64,000 nt of DNA from Nyssa sinensis. Taxonomy: Eukaryota; Streptophyta; Magnoliopsida; Cornales; Nyssaceae. The notes beneath the pieces were generated by a model, which saw only the letters and a program-made list of their open reading frames with translations, ran no database searches and was not told the DNA's origin. The stretch's first letter is position 1, and the number at the start of each line of letters is the position of its first letter. Positions 1-10,696 of the stretch are shown here, piece after piece. The translations under genes were made by a program, and so were the position numbers. Location of the stretch: the NCBI GenBank assembly GCA_008638375.1, contig CM018052.1, positions 18,194,450 to 18,258,449 on the forward strand, in the 5' to 3' direction.

Positions 1-1
1 T

Positions 2-674
2 ACCACGTGTAATTATCTCGGACGATGGGACACAATTCACTGGTAAAGGCTTCAAGGCATTCTGCGAAAATCTCAACATCAGGCAGCACTTTGCCTCTCC
101 AGGCCATCCACAAGCAAAGGGCAAGCAGAGGTCACCAACCGAACAATCCTTGACGGGTTAAAGAAAAGGTTGGAACAGGCCAAGGGGAAGTGGGCAGAAA
201 ACTCCCTGGAGTCCTTTGGGCCTACAGAACAACCAGGAGAACTCCCACCTCTGAAACTCCCTTCTCACTAGCCTATGGAACAGAAGCAGTAATTTCGGTT
301 GAGATCGGTATGCCAACTCTGAGGACTGAGGCTTCGAGCAAGAATCCAATGATCGGCAGTTGATAGAAAACTTGGATTTGCTCGAAGAGAGAAGGGATCA
401 AGCCAGCATCAGGATGGAAGCTTATCAACAAAGAATGGTCAACAAATCCAAGGTAGGACTCAAGACAGTCAGCTTTCAAGTTGGAGACTTCGTCTTAAGA
501 AGAGTCTTTCAGAACACCAAGGATCCCACCATGGGGAAGTTGTCACCAAACTGGGAAGGTCCCTACAAAGTAATGAAGGTCGTTCGACCTACCACCTATT
601 GGCTTGAAGACATGACTGGGAATCCTGTTCCTAGGCCATGGAACGTAGAACACTTGCCAAAGTATTATCAATGA
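2..674 (+). pseudogene. pol: Integrase C-terminal part, Ty3/gypsy pol (frameshifted)
   Basis: Integrase inserts the cDNA copy into host DNA. Frame 2 opens with the second half of the rve core: ISDDGTQF holds the second catalytic Asp, and the catalytic Glu falls in GQAEVTN about 35 residues later. Reading this needs frame changes: one near 118-122 (before GQAEVTN), one or more in about 195-225 (before a WAYRTT-like stretch), and one near 330-355. After that a clean 104-codon stretch runs from 360 to 674. It contains the integrase tail module with VGDFVLRRV and the GPY/F-like KLSPNWEGPYKV, and ends WNVEHLPKYYQ, a usual Tat-type pol C-terminus. Upstream pol is outside the window. At least three frameshifts make it a pseudogene. 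The family call is firm; the exact indel positions are approximate. Confidence 0.88.
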
Positions 675-712
675 AGATTTTTTTCTTTTACTTCCATAAA
701 ACTATTCATCTA

Positions 713-1460
713 TCAATGCACAGGCCTCCAGAGCCTGGTCCATCTATTAATGCACAGGCCTCCAGAGCCTGGTCCATCTATTAATGCACAAGTCGTATGA
801 CTTGGTCCATATATTAATGCACAAGTCTTATGACTTGGTCCATCTATTAATGCACAGGCCTCCAGAGCCTGGTCCATAATGTACGAGTTTTCACTCGGTC
901 CATCTATTAATGCACAAGTCGTATGACTTGCTCCATCTATTAATGCACAGGCCTCCAGAGCCTGGTCCATAATGTACGAGTTTTCACTCAGTCCATCTAT
1001 TAATGCACAAGTCTTATGACTTGGTCCATCTATTAATGCACAGGCCTCCAGAGCCTGGTCCATAATGTACGAGTTTTCACTCGGTCCATCTATTAATGTA
1101 CAAGTCTCATGACTTGGTCCATCTATTAATGCACAGGCCTCCAGAGCCTGGTCCATAATGTACGAGTTTTTACTCGGTCCATCTACTAATGCACAGGCCT
1201 CCAGAGCCTGGTCCATAATGTACGAGTTTTTACTCGGTCCATTTATTAATGTACAAGTTTTAGGACTTGGTCCATAAATGCACAAGTCTCAGTACTTGGT
1301 CTGTCTATAATACACAGACCTTCAGAGCCTGTTCCATGATATACAGATCTTAAATACTTGGTTCATACGCAGGCCTACAGAGCCTGGATTACTCTTATAC
1401 ACAGGCCTTCCGAGCATGGTCCGTCTTCAATTTACAGATTCTATGATTTAGCCCATCCAC
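713..1460 (+). repeat. Tandem array of hairpin units with three different stems
   Basis: The unit is about 28-34 bases: a CATCTATTAATGCA-like spacer, a short inverted repeat, then GGTCCAT. Three stem classes alternate in the same slot: P, CAGGC/GCCTG (721, 755, 855, about 947, 1041, 1133, 1193); Q, CAAGTC/GACTTG (about 789, 822, 915, 1008, 1100); R, CGAGT/ACTCG (about 883, 976, 1069, 1161, 1221). Between about 841 and 1140 the order P-R-Q repeats with a period near 93 bases. Units decay after 1275 and fade by about 1460. It sits just past the pol stop codon, so it would lie in the 3' part of the genomic RNA. Confidence 0.9.
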
Positions 1461-3019
1461 AGACAGAAGTTCCGAGCATCTACAAACTAAAGTTTCCTAG
1501 ATCGGAACACCTCAGATCTAAAACTTATATTATTTGGCTTATCTGTCAAACAAACAACAAGTACTATGGTTCCAACCAGGGGTGAAGTACTTTGATTCAG
1601 GCATTTTTTTAAGTTTCTTTGATTTATTTTTAGAACAATCAGTAATGCACGAAAAAGTGTTTAAGCTACAAAAGAGCACATTCACAGAAAACATCAGATC
1701 TGAGAAGAAGAAATCTAATTTTATTGATAATTCAGAAGATTTACATCAGTACAAAGACACCACTACAGAAGCTATTACAGAAGCTACGCTTGGCAACATA
1801 ACGACTCTTCTCCTGGGATGATAAAGGGGCACAGGAGCCAAACTTCCATTACTGCCGCTACCGGCTCCATTTGAAAGGAAGGAGCCCTGAACCCCAATCT
1901 GCATCAAGAAACGCCCAGGCCATTTCATCATCACTATCACTGGTCTCACGACCACCAGAGGATGAGGGCTCTGGGTTTCAGGGGACCTTCAATCTTCTTC
2001 TTCACACCGTCTGTTTCACCCCAGCCAAATTGAGACAAGGCACGAAGAAGAGGAGGCACCCCACTTGCGTCTACATCACCGATGCTCCAGGCCTCGGTTG
2101 AATCAAGGAAGGAACACCACCAATCGGAGGAATCTCGACCGGATGCCAGAGGAGACAAGAAGACTTGTATTTCCTTCAATCCTTCCTTGGAGACTGAAAA
2201 AAGGGGAAGGTTAACTCTCGGCCACAGTTTAATCGCTCCTAACTCAGGCAAGGAATCACCCATCATCTCCGGGCAAATGGCAAAACTCCGGCAGCATATG
2301 AAGCCTTTCTCACAAGGGGACAATTTGAAATCAAAAAGATGAACACAACCATATGCCCTCATTTCCATTTCTATAGACCCTTGAAGTCCAAAAGACGCCC
2401 AACTGAACCATCACAACGGTGAAAAAGAGAGTGGCCTCGAAATCCTAAACGATGGTCGAATAAATAAATGGCGCATTAAATGTGCCTCTTCGATATACCA
2501 AGGGACAGGGTACGGAACCCTCTAAACAGAGACCGCAGTCCGACACTGAACCGCCCGAATTAACAGAAAGGGGAACAAAGTCTAATTATATAGACCCCCT
2601 ATTCAAAATTCAGATCTTCCAGTCTTGACTATTTTTATGACAAGCCAAGTCATATCTCAAAGCTCAAACAGCTCGGATATATCCCGATCCTGAGTACTCA
2701 GCATACCGAGCATCATAACAACAAGCACAGAGCTGCCTAGTTGTCTTCACAAGCTCTTGATTCAGAGCAGTCTACCCTAAGAGATCTATAGGGGTTTACT
2801 CCCACTCTATCAGGCTCTATCTATCTGATTATATTTACTTTCTTGTCTTATTATAATGAGGCAGGTGAAATTAATCTACATCCCTCATTCAGTAACCAGT
2901 ATCGAAGCTCGTAAAAGCAACTATTGACTACTGAACAGTTGATCTAGCATGCAAAAGACCTAGAGCAGCCACATTTACACAAAAGGGAAGAACACAAGAA
3001 GAATTTGAAGGAAAAATAA
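1461..3019. other. Tat element spacer without a recognised gene
   Basis: Between the hairpin array and the antisense gene I recognise no domain. The stretch is less AT-rich at 1850-2480 than the flanks. A 140-codon minus-strand open frame (2368-1946) lies here and is listed separately. A minus-strand AATAAAA motif occurs near 1719-1725. Confidence 0.6.
1946..2368 (-). CDS. Possible second antisense ORF in the Tat element (unrecognised)
   Basis: An open frame of 140 codons on the strand opposite pol, downstream (in its own sense) of the antisense gene at 4973-3093. I do not recognise the product. It has a Lys-rich patch near its C-terminus (GVKKKIEGPLK). A shifted minus frame just below it reads an acidic Ser-rich stretch (ETSDSDDEMAW) to a stop near 1850, so a splice or frameshift could join them. 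A minus-strand AATAAAA lies about 220 bases below. Supporting coding: same strand as a known aORF, a possible 3' signal, mixed composition. Against: no family match, and the element is decayed. It may be chance. Confidence 0.22.
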   Translation of the reverse strand: MEMRAYGCVHLFDFKLSPCEKGFICCRSFAICPEMMGDSLPELGAIKLWPRVNLPLFSVSKEGLKEIQVFLSPLASGRDSSDWWCSFLDSTEAWSIGDVDASGVPPLLRALSQFGWGETDGVKKKIEGPLKPRALILWWS

Positions 3020-3026
3020 TTTTATT
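3020..3026 (-). terminator. Poly(A) signal AATAAAA of the antisense gene
   Basis: On the minus strand AATAAAA lies about 70 bases past the stop codon of the antisense gene (3093), a normal distance for a plant polyadenylation signal. It suggests the gene ends its own transcript rather than relying on the LTR. Confidence 0.5.
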
Positions 3027-3092
3027 GATCGGAAGTATACGCCCATTACATCAAATAGCAAAAACAAAAAGGGGATAAAAACCCATAGAGCC

Positions 3093-4973
3093 TCAAGACT
3101 TCCCAGAAGGGCCTGCGTCCTCATCTAAGTTAAGGGCACGGGCCCCAGCCGTCTTATCCGGATCAGGACGAGATGAGGCAGGTTCAGGGGGAACAATTGA
3201 TGAAACGTCAAAGCCCGGGAACTGAATCTGGAATCTAGTTTGGAAGCTTTCAAAACCAAACAGGATCAGCTCATCACCCATCTGGTCAACTTCATCTTTT
3301 AATATCATCTCAGTCTCAGCCCGGGCATGATCAGTCGCCTCCTGAACCTTCTGATCGAAGGAACTCCGGAGATTAACCAACTCCGCCTCAAGCCCCTCAA
3401 CCTTCCGAGCATTTATGTCCCTCTTAGACTCTGCCACGGTAAGGTTGGTGGTAGCTTCCTTCAGATCCTCCTCAATGCTCTGAATTTTAGATCGGGCTAT
3501 CCCAAGCTCCACCCTCATCTATTCCACTTCAGCCCGCAGCTTCTCGGCCTCCTCAAGGCCCATGGGGGTCACCATCAGAGCAGCCAAGCTATGCATACTC
3601 TGCGTAAAGCAAGATAGACGGGTTAGATTGAACGAACAGACAAGCAGAAAAGTCCAGAAAAAGCTTCAGAAGCTACCTTCATCTAGAGATTCATCATCTC
3701 AGTCATCAGCTTGGAGGGGTCATCCCCTCTGTACCGGTGCGGGCCATGAGCCCATATTTGATCAAACGCCCTCTTGGCGATCTGATAATCCAGCTCATTA
3801 AACGGCTCGGACGATGCAGCAGGTGCCTTCCCCTTCTTAGCCCTCTTGCTCGGACCAGAAGAAACAGGAGGAGCAGCCAAAACAGGGACGGTAGGTTCAG
3901 CCTCCTTTTCAGCCTCGGCAGGAGCCGGCTCAAGAGAGCCAGAAATCAACCTCCTCCTCTTTACTTCAAGGGGGGCATCAGGCTCAGCTCGGGAGGAAGA
4001 CTCCCCCGCCACTGGGGCATCCGGCACAGCCCATCTCGACGTCAACCTCTTCTTAAGCTCTGCATTACGGGCAGCCATCAAGTTTGCTGGAGTAATAATG
4101 ACAGAATGAGCCTGGTGCTTCAGTAAAGTCGGGCCTCTTCCAAACACTCTTATCTGCACACAAGTAAGGAAAGACATATCAGCTTATCAGTTCGGAAGGC
4201 ATAACAAGGCTAAAAGAAAGTCTAAAAGAATAAGCCTCACCCCTATGACCCGTAACATGAGGGAACGACGAGGCCTCTCCTTCCTGAAAGCCTTCATGCT
4301 CCCAACCTCCTCCGACGAAGAAGTACCACTTCTTCCACGTCTTGTTGGAAGTAGGAACAGAGGTCAGGGGTCGGAACCCCTTCTCAAAGGACATATAGAA
4401 AATGCCCTCTGCCTGCTTGAACTTCAGATCCATATTACTACGGATCAAGTCCAGAGACACATCCACCTTGTTCAGGTGTCCCAACGCCACAAACCCTAGA
4501 AGCTACCGCCAGCTATTGAGATTTAGGTCGGCAGGACAGAGCTTGAACCAACAAAAGAACTGCCTGACTAAATCCGGTAATGGGAGTCTCAAGCCCATTT
4601 CAAACCAGGCAAGGTAAACACAAATCTCCCCGGCTTCAACATTATGGGGACGATTCATGGGGCCTGGCGCTCTGTAGGTCACATTCGTGGGAAATTTAAA
4701 TTTCACCCTCCATTCATCCAGAAGGCTCCGAGTGACAGCACTCTCACCCTCTTCTTTACGGGAAGACCTACCAGAGGTCTCCCCAGCCCTGTCTCGGGGC
4801 TCCTCAAAAGCATCAACTATCCTAACTCCAGGACTAGTGGGAGGATCAACAGGCATCTCCCCAATAACTTCGGGAGCAGGATTACCCACATCTTCCACAG
4901 AAGACGGTACAGCCATCTCAGGAGGATTTCCCACTCCCTCATTCACAATTGGGGATTCAGGAAGAGCAGACAT
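3093..4973 (-). pseudogene. Antisense gene (aORF) of Tat element, Transposase_28-like ('putative gypsy type transposon') protein
   Basis: Function unknown; related proteins are annotated as putative plant transposon protein (Pfam Transposase_28) and are carried antisense by some Tat elements. Exon 1 (4973 to about 4241) has an acidic Pro/Ser-rich N-terminus, then the conserved block LVRQFFCWFKLCPADLNLNSWR, broken by TAG at 4505-4503. It continues in the same frame with GFVALGHLNKVDVSLDLI and SNKTWKKWYFFV. A likely intron follows (about 4240-4154). Exon 2 (4153-3677) is basic and Ala/Pro-rich with a KRRR patch and a KRAKKGK patch. A 77-base intron (3676-3600, GT..AG) precedes exon 3 (3599-3093), a heptad-rich coiled coil (SKIQSIEEDLKEATTNL onward) ending in an acidic tail. 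Three in-frame TAG codons (4505-4503, 3685-3683, 3521-3519) disable it. With the splice sites I chose, the first intron leaves one odd base, so that boundary is provisional. It has its own TATA box and poly(A) signal. Confidence 0.8.
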
Positions 4974-5142
4974 TATTCCCAGACTTAAGAAGAAAGAAGC
5001 AAGAGAAGAGGAAAAATCAGTCGAACCTGTTCTAATTCAGGGAACCAGTACTCTTCAAGGTCACACGAACCAACAATGGCGAACGAAATCTCCTAGCACA
5101 GTGAAAATGACGGGGGAAAGGTCAGTCCAAAATCTCATCCCG

Positions 5143-5150
5143 TATTTATA
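5143..5150 (-). promoter_or_regulatory. TATA box of the antisense gene
   Basis: Minus-strand TATAAATA, 170 bases upstream of the ATG at 4973. Transcription would start near 5115, giving a 5' leader of about 140 bases. Position and sequence fit a plant core promoter, separate from the LTR promoter and reading the opposite way. Inferred from sequence only. Confidence 0.5.
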
Positions 5151-5368
5151 AGCGCAATATCAGAAGGGACCCACCAATCCCAAACGCCATGACGGTTCAG
5201 AACAATGATGATTTCGAGAAACTCGACTATCAGCCCAGTACAATGATGACCTTGAAAATACCTAATCTCCGACTGCGCAATAAAAGCCTTGGAAGGCGAA
5301 CGGACAAGACACATGACTCTCCGAAAAAGGCTTAGCCCTAGTTGCTTGCTAGCGTCAAACTAGGACTT

Positions 5369-5378
5369 GGGGGGGAGT
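5369..5378 (+). promoter_or_regulatory. Polypurine tract of the Tat element
   Basis: The run GGGGGGGAGT, four bases before the TG of the LTR at 5382. This is where plus-strand DNA synthesis would be primed. The short gap to the LTR is usual for Tat elements. Confidence 0.8.
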
Positions 5379-5381
5379 AAC

Positions 5382-6030
5382 TGATATACCATAAAAGAAT
5401 AGGCCAATCAACACTTGACACGTGTAACCACAATCTGACCTATGCTCAGCCAACATGATTCTCATTTAGCCAATAAGGAAAAACTCAAGCATCCAGATCA
5501 TCATACAAGGTCGGAAGTGACCGAATATATATATATATATCCAGAATAAGGTCACAGGGTTCAGACCAACACTCCAGAACTCGTCACCACCTTAGTGGAT
5601 GCCGAGCAGGGAATAAGGAAGCGGTCTTCAACAAGGAAGCAGTCTTCAACAAGGAAACTACCATCTATGGTTATCTCTATGCAAGGTAGCTGCAATCTCC
5701 AGTAATCAAATCCCTATATTCAAGGCATCTATGGTTATCTCTATGCAAGGTAACTGCAATCTCCGGTGATCAAATCCCTATATTCATGGCTTCGAATCCT
5801 AATCAACTTAAGAAAGCCACGGCTTATAAATTAAACCCTAAAGGTACGCCTTATTTTGGATGCTCATTCTGTGGCTTTCAATACCGTCTTTTCCATTCTT
5901 TTACTTACTTAAGCATCGGAGCGGCTACCGCCGGAGCCAACCCGGTGGTCCTCTGATCGTCTTTCTGAGTGTTCTACAGGTCACGGAGTCCATACTTATC
6001 GCGAGCCGAAAAGTGCAGCATCAGGTATCA
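5382..6030 (+). repeat. 3' LTR of the Tat element
   Basis: Starts TGATATACC after the polypurine tract and ends GGTATCA, giving an inverted terminal TGATA../..TATCA and canonical TG..CA ends; 649 bases. A plus-strand TATAAATT at 5825-5832 is the best core promoter candidate. Inside it a 62-base segment is repeated in tandem (5664-5725 and 5727-5787, CATCTATGGTTATCTCTATG..), preceded by a 17-base repeat (AAGGAAGC.GTCTTCAAC, about 5618-5652). No second LTR is in view. Confidence 0.85.
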
Positions 6031-8171
6031 TTAGGGGAAAAATGATAATTTTTATATTTTACGTGTCTAAATTTTTTAGTTCCCATCTTGTAAAACGGAC
6101 CTCGCCATTAGGTTTAGAGCGTCGAAAAAAGTTAGAATATACTACCTTTCTATTTTATTTGGGTAACAAAACATTTTATCATAATTAATTTAATTTAATT
6201 ATTTAATTTAATATTTTATATATATATGTATATATATATTTTCATCATTTTGACACAAGTGCCACGGTGGCACAATGGCACACTTGTGGGGTTTAAAACC
6301 CTCACGTGCGTGAGGTATCTCTTTTGAGTCTAGGGAGCTGCGATTCCCATTTATTTTTCTGATTTTTAGTTGGCCAAATAGCGGATAAAGGTGCAAAATA
6401 GGAATAGGATATCCTGTTTTGCCCATGGTTATCAAATCAATATTTCTTACCTTTGTTGCCAAACAGAACGAAACCTATTTAAATTTTAAAAACAGATGCC
6501 CAAACTATGTAGTTTTCTTAACCTTTCTATGCCTGGGCGGGACCAGACCTGAACCCGAGACCTGACCCGACCCATGAATAGTCTTTTTCCCCAAGTCTCG
6601 GGTGAGGGTTCCGGTCTTCCTCTCCAGCGTCGGTGACCATCACCAACCACTTCCGACGACCACTCCAACGTGGTTCAACCCCTTTATCTATGGAGGTTTC
6701 ATATCCATTTTCAAAAATGGATTTTGTGCATGTTTGGCCATTGAACACAGTGGCTGCTTCAACGAGCGATGACTTTTTGACAAGGTTTACATTTCCTATT
6801 TTGAGGTGTTTCAACCATTGTTTAGCCTCCATTTGTTTCCTATAAGCTTTTGTAAGTCTGTGAAACAAATTCTCGTTCCGAAAATACCACAAATCGAGGC
6901 CTAACCCATCCATGAGTAGTTTCTCTTTCTAAACTGAAACTTCACGTTTCTTAATGGTTTCTTCGCCATTTTAACCAATTCAAATTGCGATGTACTTTAA
7001 ATTTTATGCTCTTTTGAGCCATGAAATCCATTTTAAGTGTTATTCATGCTATATCAAAAACTCAAATTTCTTATATTTCGGGTTTGAGTTTCGTAGGGTT
7101 TTCTTAGGTGAAGTTCATGTCATTCCTTTCCTAATTTCGCCCCTTTCAAATGTTAGGCACATGCATGTATTCTATATTCTAGGTTCATCAAATCACACAA
7201 AACAGTTCTATACCCATCCTTTTTTTTCTTAGAGAGAAAAATTAAGTTTTGAGGGTTTTACCTTTTAACAATAGCTCTTCTCTCCTTGGCCTTGCTTGAG
7301 CTTCTGAGCTGGTCTAGGGTTGAGCATGTATGCACAGCTTCCTTCTCCCTCCTCTTCCTTCTTCTTCTTTTTCTTTTTATTCTTCCTTCCTCTTCACTTT
7401 CTCTCTCTACAATTCTCCCTCTCTCTCTCTAGTCGATTGTCACACGCATGCACACTCTCAATTCTGATCTCCTAACCACCCATGCATAGCACACTCATTG
7501 CATATATATATAACACATATATACATACATACATATATATATATATATCAGATTGTGTATGTATTTTAATTAGTGGAGAGAATGGCCCAATGAGGTGTTG
7601 ACACCTTAGCTTTTGAGCATGCATCCTTGGGTTTAATATGGGTTATGTATATATCTTGTGGGATATATAGCACAAAAGTGTTGTAGCCAAGTTGGCTATC
7701 CTTTTTGGATATAAGTTTCCTCCCTTTTTTTGGTCTTGGGCTCAAGACCTTGGGCCAACACTTTTGGCCTTCTTTTCTCCCTTTTTCTCTTCTCATGCCT
7801 CGTTTGGCATTTTGGGTGTGTTTCTTGAATTTTTAAAGTTGTGTTTCAATTGTCCTAAAATCTCTTGATATTGTTGCAATGTTTTTTATTCTTGTATGCT
7901 TCACCTACTCGCCATTAATTTTATTTTTGATACATTCCATCGTGTTTAGTTTATACCAAAAATATATTATTTTTATCAAAAATTTCTTGATTAAATTTGT
8001 TTGTTCACGTATCATGTTAATCTTGGTCGAATGCACTTCTTGTACTAATTTTTTTTCATATTTACAGGCTACTAAATTTTAATTAGAAGTGCTTATAGTT
8101 AGCACGTAATTTATTTCATAAAAATTGGCATTAACGTAAATGACTTTGCTTAATTGGGTCGGGATGTCACA
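6031..8171 (-). mobile_element. Group A long-LTR fragment, right part, host of the Tat insertion
   Basis: From 6031 on, the sequence matches the middle and right part of the other group A LTRs: GGGGAAAAATG, ACGTGTC, CTTGTAAAACGGACC and the CCATTAGG..GCGTCGAA motif near 6099. It ends GGGTCGGGATGTCACA at 8171, close to the CGGGTCGGGATATTACA end of the copy at 39452-42827. The left part lies beyond the Tat element, outside the window. Immediately right of 8171 a copia integrase resumes, so 8171 is a true insertion border. Its partner target duplication (ATGTT, 8172-8176) cannot be checked. CT-rich and TA microsatellites occur at about 7320-7440 and 7500-7550. I see no gene in it. Confidence 0.7.
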
Positions 8172-9880
8172 ATGTTGTGAACAAAATTCACCGCAAGGTG
8201 CTTCATCTTCACCACCTCTATCACTTCTTAATATCTTGATCTTTTTATCAAGTTGATTCTCAACATCATTTTTGTAATGCATAAGCATTTCTAATGCCTC
8301 ATCTTTACTTCTCAACAAGTAAACATAACAGTATCTTGTGTAATCATCTATAAAGGTAAGAAAATATTTCTTACCACCTCTAGCTTTAATAAATTTCAGA
8401 TCACAAATATTTGAATAAATTAATTCTAGACGTTCACTACTTCTTTCAATTGATTGAAAATAAGTTACTATAAGCTTTACATCCATACACATCTCATATT
8501 TATGATTTGAATCAAATTCAATTTTAGGCATATATCCCATATTAACTAATTTACGCAATGTATTATAATTAACATGTCCTAGTCTACCATACAACACATT
8601 TGAAGACTCAAACATATAAGCAGAAGTTGTGTTTTTATTATTATTAATAGAAGGTACAACAGTTATTACATTCATCTTAAAGAGCTCATCGCTTATATTC
8701 CCCTTACCCATATACATCCTATGTTTTGTAAGGACAAATTTATCGTGTAAAAACACCAATTTGAATCCTTTTTTGCTTAACAATGATCCAGACACCAAGT
8801 TCTTTCTGATTTCAGGCACATGTAGAACATTGTTGAGGGCAAGCTTCTTTCCAGATGTCATATTCAATACCATTTGTCATTGACCTTCAACTTTGGAAGT
8901 TAAGGAGTTGACAATAAAAATTTCTTCTCCATTATCTATAGCATGATATGATGAGAACATTTTTTTTATTAGAGCAAACATAGCGAGTAACCTCAGTGTC
9001 CACCCATCATTTTTTGGTATTACTACTAATAAAGTTGACTTCGGAAACCATAGTTGAAAGGTTCATTTTAGAAACATCTTTAGAAACGTTGCCCATTTGG
9101 TTAATATTGGCCTGAGCACGTTTCTTGCTTGGATTCCTTTGGTCCTTGCGACTACGATAGTTTATAGCACGGTATCCTTGTTTGTTGCACACATAGCACT
9201 TCTCTTGGAACTTCTTGTTTGGGACCATCACCATTGTGCTTCCTTTTCTTGTTTTGAAAGCTTTCCCCGCTTTCTTTTCAGAAGTATGGTTGTCTTCATC
9301 AATCCATAATTTCACAATTAATTCTTTAAGTCTCATGTCCTTGCATTTGTGTTTTAGATAACTTTTGAATTCTTTGTAAGATGGCGGCAATTTTTCAACA
9401 ATTGCAAGCCACATGAAAAGATTCACTAAGTGATATGCCTTCTGTATAAATATCATGAAAAATCACTTGAATATCTTAAACTTGGCTGATCATTGTCTTT
9501 GAATCGCGCATCTTGTAGTGTAGGAATTTTTCCATTAAAAACTTCTTGAGTCCAACATCTTTTGTCTTATATTTCTTGTCCATTGATTCCAAAAGTTCTC
9601 TTACTGTCTGGACTGTGTAATACACATTTTATAATGTGTTGTCCAGCCCATTGAGGATGTAGTTACGATAAAGAAAATATGCATGTTTCAAAGCCTCCAA
9701 CATAGCAACTATTTGCTGATCAGATTCATTTTCCTTTAATGTGGGAGCATCTTCACGAAGGAACCGAGCCAGATTAAGAGTGGTCAAATAGAACAACATT
9801 TTCTGTTGCCACCTCTTAAAATTTATGCCATTGAATTTCTCCAGCTTCTCTCCATGGTTCACGGGCATAGTTTCAACCAT
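8172..9880 (-). pseudogene. gag-pol: Copia gag-pol polyprotein: gag, protease, integrase N-terminal half
   Basis: Gag begins at the ATG at 9880 (VNHGEKLEKFNGINFKRW, copia gag start) and is interrupted by TAA at 9631-9629, another TAA near 9485 and a one-base shift near 9400. Its zinc knuckle reads CYVCNKQGYRAINY: the His and last Cys of CX2CX4HX4C are both Tyr. The protease motif, expected WWVDTGATRHVC, reads WWVDTEVTRYVC near 8985-9000, so the catalytic DTG is DTE. The gag-pre-integrase domain follows (LNNVLHVPEIRKNLVS, LGHVNYNTLRKLVNMGYMP), then the integrase core with FIDDYTRYCYVYLLRSKDEA and RSDRGGE. The frame stays open from 8873 to the break. It stops making sense right after GEFCSQH, where the group A LTR starts. 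The domain calls are certain; the element is dead by several independent lesions, most of them transitions. Confidence 0.9.
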
Positions 9881-10689
9881 AGGAGCAAGGTAGAAACCAC
9901 CAAGGGATTCAAAGTCACCACAAGGGCACTTTCAATACTCATTTAGATTAAGATCACAAAAATATATAAATAAAATTAATAAACTATAAATTATATTTAA
10001 ACAGATTACTCAAGTAATGAAGCAATACTAAATTTCAATAAATAAAATAACGAAACTAAATTTATGTATTAAACGAAAATATAAACAGTAATTTCAAGTT
10101 TTGATTTTTTGCAAATTTTAAAAAAAATTTGCAGTATGAAATACTAAAACAGTAAACTAAGATAATAAAACTAATATATAAATAATTCGTCTTAAGATTG
10201 TTATTCATAATAAATCAGTTTTTAGTAAAAATAAAAAATAAAAATTATTTTATCAAATCAAAATCTATTCTAGAAAACTATTATGAAAAACAAAAAATGT
10301 TTTTGAAACCAAAGCAGTACAAAATTTTTCCAAACAAAAACAAAAATTGGAAAAACTAAATCAGTATTTTTTTACGACATGAGTTTACAGAAAAAATAAA
10401 TAGAAAATGTAACACTTACAAAATTTGTAGAACAGGAAACAAAAAAGTGATCAAGGCTTGTGCTTTACACAATGTCTGTAAGATGAATTACGGCCCTCGC
10501 AGTGATGCTTATGAGTTCTTGGTCGTACGTCTCCCAGGGTACAGTGATCGAATACACGTAGATGTGAAACACTTCATCTGTGTGCCTGGCGAACCAAAAC
10601 AGTGAATTGAACTCTCTCAAACTTTGATGAAAACTGACACATAGAATGTATGAAGAAAATCCGATAATGAATGTTGAGTGTGGTGGTGT

Positions 10690-10696
10690 TTATATA
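10690..10696 (-). promoter_or_regulatory. TATA box in the presumed copia 5' LTR
   Basis: Minus-strand TATATAA in CTATATAAACACC, about 800 bases upstream of gag and in the same sense. It fits an LTR core promoter; the LTR borders themselves are not resolved. Confidence 0.45.

Larger units (their letters stand above)
1..6030 (+). mobile_element. Ty3/gypsy retrotransposon, Tat-like lineage, 3' half
   Basis: The window opens inside the integrase of an LTR retrotransposon; gag, protease, reverse transcriptase and the 5' LTR lie to the left, outside view. Visible order: integrase end (2-674), hairpin tandem array (713-1460), a largely silent stretch, an antisense spliced gene (4973-3093), polypurine tract, 3' LTR (5382-6030). 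An antisense gene between integrase and 3' LTR is a known trait of some Tat-lineage elements, and the integrase tail ending in a WNVEHL..YYQ motif also fits. It is inserted in a long-LTR fragment that resumes at 6031. The matching target duplication cannot be checked because the left end is missing. Confidence 0.85.

Noticed and set aside
713..1285. 190-codon minus ORF of Asp-Gly-Pro-Ser and MDQALEACAL repeats
   Set aside because: It is the translation of the hairpin tandem array; the 93-base higher-order period is a multiple of three, which keeps the frame open by chance.
3327..5151. Plus-strand ORFs over the antisense gene
   Set aside because: Shadows of the minus-strand exons, which show the conserved family motifs and splice sites.
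6527..6913. 128-codon minus ORF in the group A fragment
   Set aside because: No domain, and the equivalent region in the other A LTRs is not open.
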